DNA of 53,444 nt, taken from the NCBI GenBank assembly GCA_021790995.1, contig JAJYFA010000006.1:1-53444 (forward strand), read 5' to 3'. Both the position numbers and the translations under genes were made by a program. This document shows positions 25,164 through 33,762 of this stretch, in pieces. Numbering within the stretch: the first letter of the stretch is position 1; each line of letters begins with the position of its first letter. Under the pieces are notes generated by a model. That model searched no databases. It had not been told where the DNA came from and saw only the letters and a list, made by a program, of their open reading frames with translations. Source of the DNA: Acidobacteriota bacterium. GTDB lineage: Bacteria; Acidobacteriota; Terriglobia; Terriglobales; Acidobacteriaceae.

Positions 25164-25973
25164 ATGAAATATTGGTTGCGCGTCACTTCGATCCTGTGCC
25201 TGACGGCGCTTTGGGCAAGCGCAGCGTCTGCTCAAAACCGTGCAGCCGGAACGCCGGCCACACAGCACGCGCCTCGTGAGTCTCAGGCAGTACAGCCGCC
25301 CAACTGTATCCACGTCCTCTACTGCCTGTTCAACCAGGAGGCCGCGGCCACCGATCCGGAGGGGATTCACAAGTACAGCAGGGATCTGGTTGACCTGATC
25401 TTGCCCAATCAGTGGACATACGGACGATCTCCTTCCGGGCGAATGGAGGAGTACCAAACCGAGTTCCTGGGCGAAAAATACGCCAACAAACTCGCCGGCC
25501 GACTGGCGCACGCTGAACAAATGGCACGGGCGGGCAATGGAAAGCTGGTTCCCGAAGCAGCGGCAGCGAAGGCGTTCAACGATCTCATGCAGGGGATCGG
25601 CGCTCCGCCGTCATGGAGAGCCAACGACGCCTCGGTGCATGGGTTCAGAGAACACGCGACGGCCATCCATGCCTTTTCCGCGCTTTTTTCCGCGGACCGC
25701 AACGGAACGAACTGCAACCCAGGAGAGGCTGTTTTTATCCTCTCGCTTCTGCTCGAGGATAACGGCGTTCTCTACAACGGGAACCTCGACACTCAGGCAG
25801 AACTGATGCAGTGGAACGGCCGGCAAGCGGCTAGAGGGTGGGGTTTTGGAGTCGCTCATATAGACGCAGCGAATTCGAGTGCGAGTCTAGTGCTTTCCTT
25901 ATACCCGCGAGATCACGGCCAAGCTGCAACCATCGCGTTGTTCAATCGCGTAATAAGCACACTGGGTCTTTGA
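25164..25973 (+). CDS. Secreted protein of unknown function
   Basis: A 269-residue protein with a clear signal peptide (VTSILCLTALWASAASAQ). The mature part has a Cys pair in NCIHVLYCLFNQ, another Cys in GTNCNPGEA, a region of Ala-rich helices (AAAKAFNDLMQ) and an HGFREHATAIHAFSALF segment with three His. No family is recognised. GCGGAGGACCTG precedes the ATG, making the start secure. It is probably monocistronic; the next gene is convergent. Confidence 0.72.
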   Translation: MKYWLRVTSILCLTALWASAASAQNRAAGTPATQHAPRESQAVQPPNCIHVLYCLFNQEAAATDPEGIHKYSRDLVDLILPNQWTYGRSPSGRMEEYQTEFLGEKYANKLAGRLAHAEQMARAGNGKLVPEAAAAKAFNDLMQGIGAPPSWRANDASVHGFREHATAIHAFSALFSADRNGTNCNPGEAVFILSLLLEDNGVLYNGNLDTQAELMQWNGRQAARGWGFGVAHIDAANSSASLVLSLYPRDHGQAATIALFNRVISTLGL

Positions 25974-26079
25974 AAGGGGATGAGATGCGCGGATACGTCA
26001 GGGTTTGTGCCGGAGACAGGTTGCCGGGCAGCAGGTTCACACGACGAATGGCCTGAAGGAACGGTCATGGGAAAGGCTC

Positions 26080-26568
26080 TCAGTCTCCGGCGGCGCCGAG
26101 TGCGGGGATGCGGCGCAGCATGCGCGTGAGGGCAGGGGTCATCAGCGCCACGGCGGGAGCGGCAACGAGGAGCCATGCCAGCAGGGCCTGGCCTGCCAGT
26201 CCTTCCGCCCAGACGACGGCGTGGATCACCGGAAGATGCAGCAGGGAATGGGTAACGATTGGCTGCATCGGGGGCTGAGCCGCGGCGTGGGCCGGGCGCG
26301 CGGCGACCAGCCACCCGCCAAGGCGCACAAAAGGCACGATAAGCACGAGTTGCAGCGGCATGGCGGCGTAGTTGGCCGCTTGAATGGCGGGGAAATTGAG
26401 GCGGAGCGTCAGCGCCAGAGCCGCGCAGAGAAGCGTGGGAATGCCGACCACGGGAATGCAGCCCACAGCGAATCCCAACGCGAGGGTCAGAGCCAGACGA
26501 CGCGGAGAGATTCCCTGGCTCAGCCACTGAGTTACGTTGCGCTTCGCATTTGCCTGTAGTCTGTCCAT
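26080..26568 (-). CDS. DUF2062 integral membrane protein
   Basis: A 162-residue protein with three to four hydrophobic segments. The opening NVTQWLSQGISPRRLALTLALGFAVGCIPVVGIPTLL fits the DUF2062 pattern, where a short cytoplasmic helix precedes a G-x-x-G-x-x-P turn in the first membrane segment. NYAAMPLQLVLIVPFVRLG is the second conserved block (Asn and Pro in a membrane helix). Function is unknown in this family. The start at 26568 is preceded by no strong ribosome-binding site; a longer frame exists but is not protein-like. Confidence 0.75.
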   Translation of the reverse strand: MDRLQANAKRNVTQWLSQGISPRRLALTLALGFAVGCIPVVGIPTLLCAALALTLRLNFPAIQAANYAAMPLQLVLIVPFVRLGGWLVAARPAHAAAQPPMQPIVTHSLLHLPVIHAVVWAEGLAGQALLAWLLVAAPAVALMTPALTRMLRRIPALGAAGD

Positions 26569-26881
26569 CGACGTTTGAAGGTTTTTTGGCAACCGTCTCC
26601 TATAAATTAGCAACACCCGGGTGCGCGCTGCATGATCTCGCGATGAATCTTCGATGAAAGAATCACGCTTGTAACCCGTTGGATGAATTTCCTTTGCTGT
26701 TGGTTTCGGATCTTGACGGGCCGCCGGAAGAGGGGATTTGCCGGGCAGCGATGATGCCCGGTTCTGGCTGCGATTTGCAGGGCAGTTGGAGTTGCTCAAA
26801 ATGATGCGCCTCCTTGCGCCCTTGTTCACTTGATCCCCTGCGCACTGTCTACCTATCTTATCTGCGATACACTTGGACCCG
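26569..26881. other. Divergent intergenic region before ruvC
   Basis: No gene is convincing. A plausible ruvC promoter is TTGATC (26830-26835), an 18-bp spacer and TATCTT (26854-26859). That would give a leader of about 15 nt and no ribosome-binding site. No hairpins stand out. Confidence 0.35.
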
Positions 26882-27391
26882 ATGAGGGTGTTTGGCATCG
26901 ATTGCGGTACCGAGGTAACGGGCTTCGGAGTCGTGGAGTCAGACGACGGCGCCCGACAGCCGCAGCTTGTCTGTCAGGCGATGGGAGCGATCCGCATGGC
27001 GAAGAGCCAGTCATTGCCCGAGCGACTGGATCAGGTCTTTCGGGAACTGACGGCACGGCTTGTGTGCTGGCGGCCCGATGCGGTTGCGGTGGAAGAGGTT
27101 TTTTACTCGGTCAACGCGAAATCGGCGCTCAAGTTGGGTCAGGTGCGCGGCGTGGCGCTTCTGGCGGCGGCGCAGCAGGGAATTCCAGTGGCGGAGTATG
27201 CGCCGCTGAAGATCAAGTCGAGCGTGGTGGGCTACGGAATGGCCCGGAAAGAGCAGGTGCAATTCATGGTGGCGCGATTGCTAGGCTTGGCCGAGCCGCC
27301 CCAGCCGGCCGATGCCGCCGACGCGCTTGCAATTGCGATCTGTCATATTCACACCGCGCAGACTCTGACGCTGCAAGGGTTAGCCCGATGA
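26882..27391 (+). CDS. ruvC: Holliday-junction resolvase RuvC
   Basis: A 169-residue endonuclease that resolves Holliday junctions in recombination repair. Catalytic acids are visible: Asp7 in MRVFGIDCGTEVTGFG, Glu71 in VAVEEVFYSVNAKSALKLGQ and the Asp pair in PADAADALAIAICH. GIDCG replaces the common GIDPG, and VNAKSALKLGQVRG is the conserved junction-binding block. The start is the ATG at 26882; a TTG three codons earlier is in frame. ruvA and ruvB are not in the window. Its stop overlaps the next start by 4 bp. Confidence 0.95.
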   Translation: MRVFGIDCGTEVTGFGVVESDDGARQPQLVCQAMGAIRMAKSQSLPERLDQVFRELTARLVCWRPDAVAVEEVFYSVNAKSALKLGQVRGVALLAAAQQGIPVAEYAPLKIKSSVVGYGMARKEQVQFMVARLLGLAEPPQPADAADALAIAICHIHTAQTLTLQGLAR

Positions 27392-28059
27392 AGGCGCCGA
27401 TGAGGGCGTTGGCGCTCTTGGTCGCATTGCTGGCCGTGGCGGCGCATGGACAGACGCCTGCTGCGAGTGAGGCGGTTTTTCAGATGGACTATTCGAATCC
27501 CGGTCTGTCGCCTTCGCAATGGACACTGACGCTGCGGCCCGATGGGAGCGGGCATTTCCGTTCCGCAATGGGCAAGCCGCCTGGTAACGGCACAGAGACC
27601 ATGGCGCAGCCGGCAGTTGATCGCGACATTCAGTTGAGCGTAGCCTATGCAGGCCGGGTTTTCGAGGTGGCTGGACGCCACCAGTGGTTCAACGATCCCT
27701 GTGAGAGCCATCTGAAGGTCGCATTTCAGGGCTGGAAGACGCTCAGCTACTCAGGGCCGCAGGAGCATGGGTCGTGTACCTTCAACTACTCGAAGGATAA
27801 AGAGATCGAGGCGTTGGGAAACTCGCTGGAGGGGGTTGCGGAGACGATTCTGACTGGCGCGCGCCTAGAGTTGCTGCTTGAGCACGATCCGCTGGGACTG
27901 GATGCGGAGATGCAGTCCCTATCCGAGGCTACGAAAGAAGGCCGGGCCCGGCAAATTGGCGTGATTCGAGGGATTCTGGAGCGATTGGCGGAGAATGACA
28001 GCGTACTGGAACGAGTGAGGAAACGGGCGCGGCTGCTGCTGGCGCAGGGGCCGACATAA
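27388..28059 (+). CDS. Secreted protein of unknown function, coupled to ruvC
   Basis: A 223-residue protein with a signal peptide (MRALALLVALLAVAAHGQ). The mature part looks like a beta-rich domain of about 115 residues (FQMDYSNPGLSPSQWTLTLR, then a Cys at NDPCESHLKV and one at GSCTFNYSK, likely a disulfide), followed by a helical tail (LEGVAETILTGARLELLLEHD, LERVRKRARLLLAQ). No family is recognised. The ATG lies within the ruvC stop (ATGA), giving translational coupling. This is odd for an exported protein next to a DNA repair gene. Confidence 0.7.
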   Translation: MKAPMRALALLVALLAVAAHGQTPAASEAVFQMDYSNPGLSPSQWTLTLRPDGSGHFRSAMGKPPGNGTETMAQPAVDRDIQLSVAYAGRVFEVAGRHQWFNDPCESHLKVAFQGWKTLSYSGPQEHGSCTFNYSKDKEIEALGNSLEGVAETILTGARLELLLEHDPLGLDAEMQSLSEATKEGRARQIGVIRGILERLAENDSVLERVRKRARLLLAQGPT

Positions 28060-28162
28060 ATCTTTGTTTTAGGGCGACATTTTAGTGGGAAAGTGTGTCC
28101 AATCTATGTTGGGATGCCGTTGAGCGGAAAGAAAGCCGCCAGGCATGGAAGGGCAGGGCGCT

Positions 28163-29863
28163 ATGAAAACCATGGGGAATTGCAAGGGAGTTGCGGGGCT
28201 GGCGCTGCTGACTCTGGGGTTGCTTGGTGTCGGAGTGACGGCGCAGACTCAGGATGCTCAACAAGGCGCAAGTCAACTGCGGCGCGCCGTGCGCCTGAGC
28301 TACGTCGACGGGCAGGTGACGCTGGCGCAGGGCAGCCAGGTGCTGGCTGACCACGCAACGGTGAATACACCGCTGTTTGAGGGCGAGCAACTGACGACGG
28401 CGGACGACGGGAAGGCCGAGATTCAGTTTGAGGACGGGAGCGTGGCCCGGCTGGCTCCGGACAGCTCGTTGACTCTTCAGGTACTGCACGGTTCAGGCTC
28501 CTCGGGCGTCGCCGAAGTGACAGTGAACTCAGGCTTGGCTTACCTGGAGTTCCAGGGCGGGGGACAGGCCGGCAAGATAGACGTGCACTTTGGGTCAAAC
28601 GTGGTCACAACCAGCGGCTTCACCGTGCTGCGTGTTGATTTGGACACGCCTCCGGGTATGGTCTCTGTTTTCTCCGGCAATGCACATTTGCAGATCGATA
28701 GTTCGCCCAATGGCGTAGCAGCCGAAACCGATCTCCATGGCGGGGAAATGATTACGCTGAACGCCACTGACCCGAATCAATATCTGGTCTCCGAGTCAAT
28801 TGAACCCGATTCCTGGGATGCCTGGAACTCCGACCGCGACGAGGCATTGACGGCAGAGTCGGCAACGCAGTCGCAGACGCCGCTGACTCTGGGGAGTGGG
28901 ACGGGGAGTCCGGCCTGGAGCGATCTGAGCGCCAATGGCAGTTGGTACAATGTGCCCGGGCAAGGCAACATCTGGTCGCCGTTTGATGCAGCGGACCCGG
29001 GCTTCGACCCGTATGGGAATGGGAATTGGACATTTGCGCCCGGTTACGGCTATGTGTGGGCGTCTGGCTATCCGTGGGGCTACCTGCCGTTCCAGTTCGG
29101 GATGTGGAACTACTACGGCGGCTTCGGCTGGGGATGGGCGCCAGGAGCTGGCGGTTACATGCCGTGGTGGGGATCTGGCTACTATGGCGGTCCGAATATC
29201 GGATCTGGACCCGCAGGGTATCAACCAGTGGCCAGGCCGTATCCGCCGCGTCGGCCGATCGGTCATCATCCCATGCCGGTGATCCCGGTGAGCAGACATG
29301 GGGTTTTTGCGCATGGAGCATTGCCGGCTCGCGGTCAAAGCGCTCCGGTGACCATTGCGGGAAGCACAGTGCGCGCGATTCACCCGCTGCCGTCGCAGCC
29401 GGTTTATACGCATCAGGGGTTTGTTGCTTCGGGGAACCACAGCGCGCTCGGGAGCGCAGGAACTCAGCGGGGTAATGGACTGAGCTCTCATCCACTCCCG
29501 GAGAGCAGGGGTGGTTATCTTCTCGGCGGAACGGCCGGACGGTCGAGGAGCTATGTTCCCGGCGGTAGTCTTGGCAGGCAGAGCTACACGTCGCAACGGA
29601 CGTCGTCGGGCATGCGCGGTCTGACGCCGGGTGATCGCTCATCCCGGAGTTATTCGAGCGGTAGTTTATCGCGCTCGGGCAGGAGCAGCGGCGGCCTCCA
29701 CAGTTTGGGAAGTTCTCACAGCAGCGGCGGTGGCGGCTTCCACGCTGGAGGTAGTGGTGGAGGCTTCCACGGCGGCAGTGGAGGCGGAGGCAGCCACGGC
29801 GGTGGTGGTGGCCACGGTGGTGGAGGCGGTGGAGGCCACGGCGGTGGAGGCGGCCCTCATTGA
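28163..29863 (+). CDS. FecR-domain protein with DUF6600-like region and Gly/His-rich tail
   Basis: A 566-residue exported protein. The signal peptide GLALLTLGLLGVGVTAQ is followed by a FecR-like domain at about 40-215 (VRLSYVDGQVTLAQG, EGEQLTTADDGKAEIQFEDG, ARLAPDSSLTLQ). Then comes a Trp/Tyr/Gly-rich block (WSDLSANGSWYNVPGQGNIW, then WTFAPGYGYVWASGYPWGY and FGWGWAPG) that resembles DUF6600. The last 60 residues are almost all Gly, His and Ser. No sigma factor gene is adjacent, so this is not a classical FecIR pair. A cell-wall or periplasmic role with possible metal binding by the His/Gly tail is inference. The start at 28163 has GGGCAGGGCGCT upstream; the ATG at 28145 is the alternative. 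Confidence 0.75.
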   Translation: MKTMGNCKGVAGLALLTLGLLGVGVTAQTQDAQQGASQLRRAVRLSYVDGQVTLAQGSQVLADHATVNTPLFEGEQLTTADDGKAEIQFEDGSVARLAPDSSLTLQVLHGSGSSGVAEVTVNSGLAYLEFQGGGQAGKIDVHFGSNVVTTSGFTVLRVDLDTPPGMVSVFSGNAHLQIDSSPNGVAAETDLHGGEMITLNATDPNQYLVSESIEPDSWDAWNSDRDEALTAESATQSQTPLTLGSGTGSPAWSDLSANGSWYNVPGQGNIWSPFDAADPGFDPYGNGNWTFAPGYGYVWASGYPWGYLPFQFGMWNYYGGFGWGWAPGAGGYMPWWGSGYYGGPNIGSGPAGYQPVARPYPPRRPIGHHPMPVIPVSRHGVFAHGALPARGQSAPVTIAGSTVRAIHPLPSQPVYTHQGFVASGNHSALGSAGTQRGNGLSSHPLPESRGGYLLGGTAGRSRSYVPGGSLGRQSYTSQRTSSGMRGLTPGDRSSRSYSSGSLSRSGRSSGGLHSLGSSHSSGGGGFHAGGSGGGFHGGSGGGGSHGGGGGHGGGGGGGHGGGGGPH

Positions 29864-29884
29864 GAATCGTTAGTGGCGTGCCGG

Positions 29885-32353
29885 TCAAGCAAATGTAACG
29901 CGGTACTGCGAACCGGCGCGCAGATTCACACGCGCGGTCTGTGCATCGGCGGTTTGCAACGGAAGTTCCTTGCCGAGTCGCGTGACGCGCAGGATGCGCT
30001 GACCCGCGGGCGCCGCGAGGGCAGAGTGGACATCAGCATGGGCGCGCAGAGTTGCCGCGGTTGCCTTACCGTTGCGCCACGCGCAATCCACCTCGATGTT
30101 GCCGCGCGCGCGCAGGCCACTGAAGCTGCCCACAGGCCAGGCTGAGGGCAGCGCGGGAAGAAATCGCAGCGTGCCTTCGTGGCTTTGCAAGAGCATCTCA
30201 ACAATACCCGCGGTTCCGCCCAGGTTGCCGTCGATCTGAAACGGCGAGTTCGCTTTCATTCCGCAAACATCGAAGAGATTCATCCGTGTGGATCTGCGCA
30301 CCAGCGCCAGCAGATTTTCATGCGCGGATTCACCGTCTTCAAGACGCGCGAAGCAATTTATGATCCAGGCGCGGCTCCATCCGGTGCTGCCGCCGCCGTA
30401 CGCCAGGCGGCGTTCAAGCACGGCGCGCGCGGCCTGGGCGAGTTTGGGCGTCTCGCGCAAGGTGATCTGATGGTCAGGGTAGAGCGCAAAGAGATGCGAG
30501 ATATGGCGATGGCCAGGCTCAGTCTCGGCGTAGTCTTCGTCCCACTCCTGCAGCGTGCCGTTCTTGCCGATTTTGAAGGGCGGCAGGCGTTTGGACGCGG
30601 CTTCGACCTGGGCGCGGAGCACGTCGTCGACGCCGAGAATCCTGCTTGACCGCGCCACGCGATCGAAGACGGCACGGATGATCTCGGAGTCCATGGCGGG
30701 AGACATGCAGAGGCTGGCGGTGGTTCCGTCGGGCAGCTTGTACTTGTTTTCCGGCGACTGGCTGGGACCGCTCAGCAACGTTCCATCGGGGCCGGGAACA
30801 AGGTAGTCGAGGAAGAACTCGGCAATCTCTTTGAGGCGCGGATAAGCGCGGTCGCGCAGGAAAGCGGTGTCGAGACTATAGGTGTAATGCGTGAAGAGAT
30901 GCAGCGAGAGCCAGGCCGCGCCCATGGGCCAGACGCCGGCCTGCACGTGGTCGACAGGGATGGAGTCGCCCCAGATGTCGGTGTTGTGATGGACGACGAA
31001 TCCGCGGGCGTTGTAGTATTTGCGCGCGGTCGCGGAGCCGAAGGCGCGCGTGGAATCGAGAAGGTCGAATAACTGTGTGTGCAACTCGGCGAGGTTGGCG
31101 GACTCGACCATCCAGTAGTTCATTTCGGCGTTGATGTTGACGGTGAACTTGGACCCCCATGGTGGATCGAGACTTTCGTTCCAGATGCCTTGCAGATTCG
31201 CGGGCAGCGTGCCGGGCCGGCTGCTGCTGATGAGCATGTAGCGGCCGTACTGAAAATAGGTGGCGATAAGGCCGGGATCGTCGCTGCCATCGCGGAGGCG
31301 TGCCATGCGCTTGTCGGTGGCGAGGTTGCGCAATGGATCGGGGCCGTCGAGGAGACGAACGCTGGCGCGGGCTGCGTAGCGGCGGTAATCGGCGACATGC
31401 TCGGCGCGCAGTTCCTTGTAGGAGCGGCCGGCGGCGGTGCGCAGATTGCGCGCGCAGGCCGAGGCCATGCCGTCAGAATTGCGCTCGCGGAAGACCGTCG
31501 ATGCCGCGATCAGGAGCGTGACGGCGCGGGAGTTTTCGATGCGAAGTGTTTGGTTGACAGCGCGCACGGAGCCACCTTCGGGAATGGCTCTCACCTCTGC
31601 GCGGAAGGCCACGCCGACCTGGCGTTCCTGCGTCGCTGGATCGACGGTGGGCTTGACGGGACGGGCTGCGCCGGTCATCACCAGACGGTCGCTGGCCGCG
31701 GCGATGGTTTCACCGTGCGCGGGGCGATCGAGCCGTACGGTGAGCGCGAAGGGCTTCGTGGACTCGATGCGCGCGACGATCGTGTTGCGCGGCGCTGAAC
31801 TGAAGATTTCGCGGGTCCACTCGGCACCGGCGGCGGTGAAACACGTTTTGGCGACGGCTTCGTCGAGATCGAGTTCAAGGCGATAGTTTGTGACTGCGGC
31901 TGGCACGTTCTCGAAGTCGAGCCACAGGTCGCCGAGCGTCTGGTAGCAGGGAAGACGATCCGGTATGCCCATCATCACTCCTGCGGCTAGGGCTTCGGCT
32001 TCGTGGACCTTGCCGGCCATCAGCAGCTTGCGGACCTCGGAAGTTCGGCTGGCCTGGGGATTGTTGCGGTCGCGGTACTCGCCCATCCAGATGGTCTCTT
32101 CGTTGAGCTGAAGGCGTTCATGTACAGGATTGCCGAAGACCATCGCGCCCAGGCGCCCGTTGCCGACGGGAAGAGCGTCGCGCCACTCCGCGGCGGGCTG
32201 CTCGAAGAAGAGAATGTGTTCGCTCGCGCCGGACTTGGCGGGGATTTGCGCGTGCAGCGCAGGCAGGGAACCGCGTTGTGCGAGCACTGCGCCGGTGAGG
32301 GATGCGCCGCGCAGAAAGCGGCGGCGGCTCCAATTCTTTTTGACGTGCCTCAT
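29885..32353 (-). CDS. GH95 alpha-L-fucosidase/galactosidase, Tat-exported
   Basis: An 822-residue inverting glycosidase of family GH95, acting on alpha-1,2-linked L-fucose or L-galactose. The Tat signal is [11 protein letters not shown]. The N-terminal beta-supersandwich contains [14 protein letters not shown] and LNEETIWMG. In the (alpha/alpha)6 barrel the water-activating Asn pair lies in NINAEMNYW (406, 408), the general-acid Glu557 in [10 protein letters not shown] and the Asp708 in FQIDGNLGG, matching residues known from bifidobacterial AfcA. It follows the GH79-like gene by 11 bp and is the last gene of a three-glycosidase run. It converges with the FecR gene with 21 bp between. Confidence 0.93.
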   Translation of the reverse strand: MRHVKKNWSRRRFLRGASLTGAVLAQRGSLPALHAQIPAKSGASEHILFFEQPAAEWRDALPVGNGRLGAMVFGNPVHERLQLNEETIWMGEYRDRNNPQASRTSEVRKLLMAGKVHEAEALAAGVMMGIPDRLPCYQTLGDLWLDFENVPAAVTNYRLELDLDEAVAKTCFTAAGAEWTREIFSSAPRNTIVARIESTKPFALTVRLDRPAHGETIAAASDRLVMTGAARPVKPTVDPATQERQVGVAFRAEVRAIPEGGSVRAVNQTLRIENSRAVTLLIAASTVFRERNSDGMASACARNLRTAAGRSYKELRAEHVADYRRYAARASVRLLDGPDPLRNLATDKRMARLRDGSDDPGLIATYFQYGRYMLISSSRPGTLPANLQGIWNESLDPPWGSKFTVNINAEMNYWMVESANLAELHTQLFDLLDSTRAFGSATARKYYNARGFVVHHNTDIWGDSIPVDHVQAGVWPMGAAWLSLHLFTHYTYSLDTAFLRDRAYPRLKEIAEFFLDYLVPGPDGTLLSGPSQSPENKYKLPDGTTASLCMSPAMDSEIIRAVFDRVARSSRILGVDDVLRAQVEAASKRLPPFKIGKNGTLQEWDEDYAETEPGHRHISHLFALYPDHQITLRETPKLAQAARAVLERRLAYGGGSTGWSRAWIINCFARLEDGESAHENLLALVRRSTRMNLFDVCGMKANSPFQIDGNLGGTAGIVEMLLQSHEGTLRFLPALPSAWPVGSFSGLRARGNIEVDCAWRNGKATAATLRAHADVHSALAAPAGQRILRVTRLGKELPLQTADAQTARVNLRAGSQYRVTFA

Positions 32354-32364
32354 CTTTTTCCCCT

Positions 32365-33762
32365 TTACTTTTCCAGCAGAACTGCCGTGAATGCGGGAAT
32401 GTGCAACAAATTCCTGTGCAGCGCCGTTGCGGCGCTTTCAGTGAGTGCAATGCCTTGTTTGGCGTCGATGGCTGGTGCGTCGAGTTGCCATTGCTTGTGC
32501 GCGCGATGCAGCGAGGTGCGAATCGTTGCCGGCTGGTTGGTTTTGTTGATGACGATCGTAAGCGTGGAGCCGGATCGCCGGGCGGCGTAGGCGCTCAGAC
32601 GATCGTTGGCGCAATCGAGCGTGGCGCGGACGAGCGTTGCGCCGGCGAATGGCTTGAACATCTTCATGCCGAAAAATTCGGGGCGGCGCCCGAAGCCTGC
32701 CGCGAGACTGCCTGCGATGGGCGTGTAGAAGCCGCTGCCGCCGCCGTGTAGGCAGACGCCGGAACAGCCGCCAGAAGCGAACTGCAACATCATGTCAGCA
32801 GCCCACAAGGCGCTGGCGAATGTGTCGCTCACGCCAGGCTGGCCGCCGTTCCAGCAGGAGTTTCCTTCGCTCATGCGGTAGGGCAGGCCGGCGCCGCGTG
32901 CGGCGGTTACGGCGATCTTGAGGTCGCGTTCGAGCCTGGGATCGGGCGAAAGCAGCCGGTCGATGGTCATGCCCGGCCTGCCCGCTGGGCCCATGGCGTA
33001 GTAGTGCGAGGTGAGCATGACGACATCGGGTGCGCTGCGCCTGGCGTCCGCGGCAAAGCCGGTGACGTAGGCCATTTTGTTTGAGACATCGGGGCCGGCG
33101 AATTTTGCCTGAGGCACGCGCGTGACGATGGCGGCATGTGCCGCGGTCCACTCCTTCCAGTAGTCGGCGTAGGACCATGTGGCAGGGCGGTAGCGATTGC
33201 GCCATGCGTCGGGTTCGTTGCCAAGTTGGAAGGCGATCAGGCGCGGGCCGAGGATTTTTTCAGCGTAGGAAGCTTCTTCAGCGGCGCGATCGATGGGGCC
33301 GCGGCCGAGATTGAGGCCGTAGAGGCAGCGCCAGCCGGTGGCGTCGAGAAATGCGCGCAGGTTGCGCAGACTTATTGGTGTGATGGGCGTGTCGGATTTG
33401 ACGTTCTTACTGGTGTCGGGGCCAACGGCGTCAAATGGAGCGGCGGGCGGTGGTTCTTTTGTGGTGAATGCGGTGAATTCGCTGGTGTCTCCGCCGAGGC
33501 GCAGAACGCCCGAATCGCCGAGCTCGCGAAAGAGCGCGATGAGTACGGTATTCGCCGTGGAAAAGAAAGCGGGATTTGCGAGTTGCGCCGATTCGTAGCT
33601 GAGGCCGGTGAAGTCCGGCGGAATGATGGCGAGGGCTGAGGACTCGTCGATGGTGAGCGTGGCCGAGATGGGCGCGGCGGCGCTTTGCGCACGAAGCCAG
33701 TGAGGCGCGAGGTAAAAGGCGGAGGTTGCGCTTGCGGTCGAAAGAAAGTCACGGCGCTTCAT
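32365..33762 (-). CDS. GH79-type beta-glucuronidase-like enzyme, Tat-exported
   Basis: A 465-residue retaining glycosidase of clan GH-A with a beta-domain at the C-terminus, closely following the acidobacterial GH79 beta-glucuronidase pattern. The N-terminal [12 protein letters not shown] is a Tat motif. Acid/base Glu183 lies in QLGNEPDAW and nucleophile Glu299 in [13 protein letters not shown], with the usual spacing. The start overlaps the upstream glycosidase stop by 4 bp. It probably removes glucuronic acid, or its methyl ether, from plant or microbial polysaccharide. Glucuronic acid as substrate is inferred from family. Confidence 0.82.
   Translation of the reverse strand: MKRRDFLSTASATSAFYLAPHWLRAQSAAAPISATLTIDESSALAIIPPDFTGLSYESAQLANPAFFSTANTVLIALFRELGDSGVLRLGGDTSEFTAFTTKEPPPAAPFDAVGPDTSKNVKSDTPITPISLRNLRAFLDATGWRCLYGLNLGRGPIDRAAEEASYAEKILGPRLIAFQLGNEPDAWRNRYRPATWSYADYWKEWTAAHAAIVTRVPQAKFAGPDVSNKMAYVTGFAADARRSAPDVVMLTSHYYAMGPAGRPGMTIDRLLSPDPRLERDLKIAVTAARGAGLPYRMSEGNSCWNGGQPGVSDTFASALWAADMMLQFASGGCSGVCLHGGGSGFYTPIAGSLAAGFGRRPEFFGMKMFKPFAGATLVRATLDCANDRLSAYAARRSGSTLTIVINKTNQPATIRTSLHRAHKQWQLDAPAIDAKQGIALTESAATALHRNLLHIPAFTAVLLEK

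Noticed and set aside
26830-27387. Upstream extension of the secreted-protein frame across ruvC
   Set aside because: The extension lies in another frame of ruvC and is Gly/Arg-rich; the signal peptide and ATGA overlap place the start at 27388.
28163-29863. FecR anti-sigma regulator of an ECF system
   Set aside because: There is no adjacent sigma factor gene and the protein has a DUF6600-like block and Gly/His tail instead of the classical layout.
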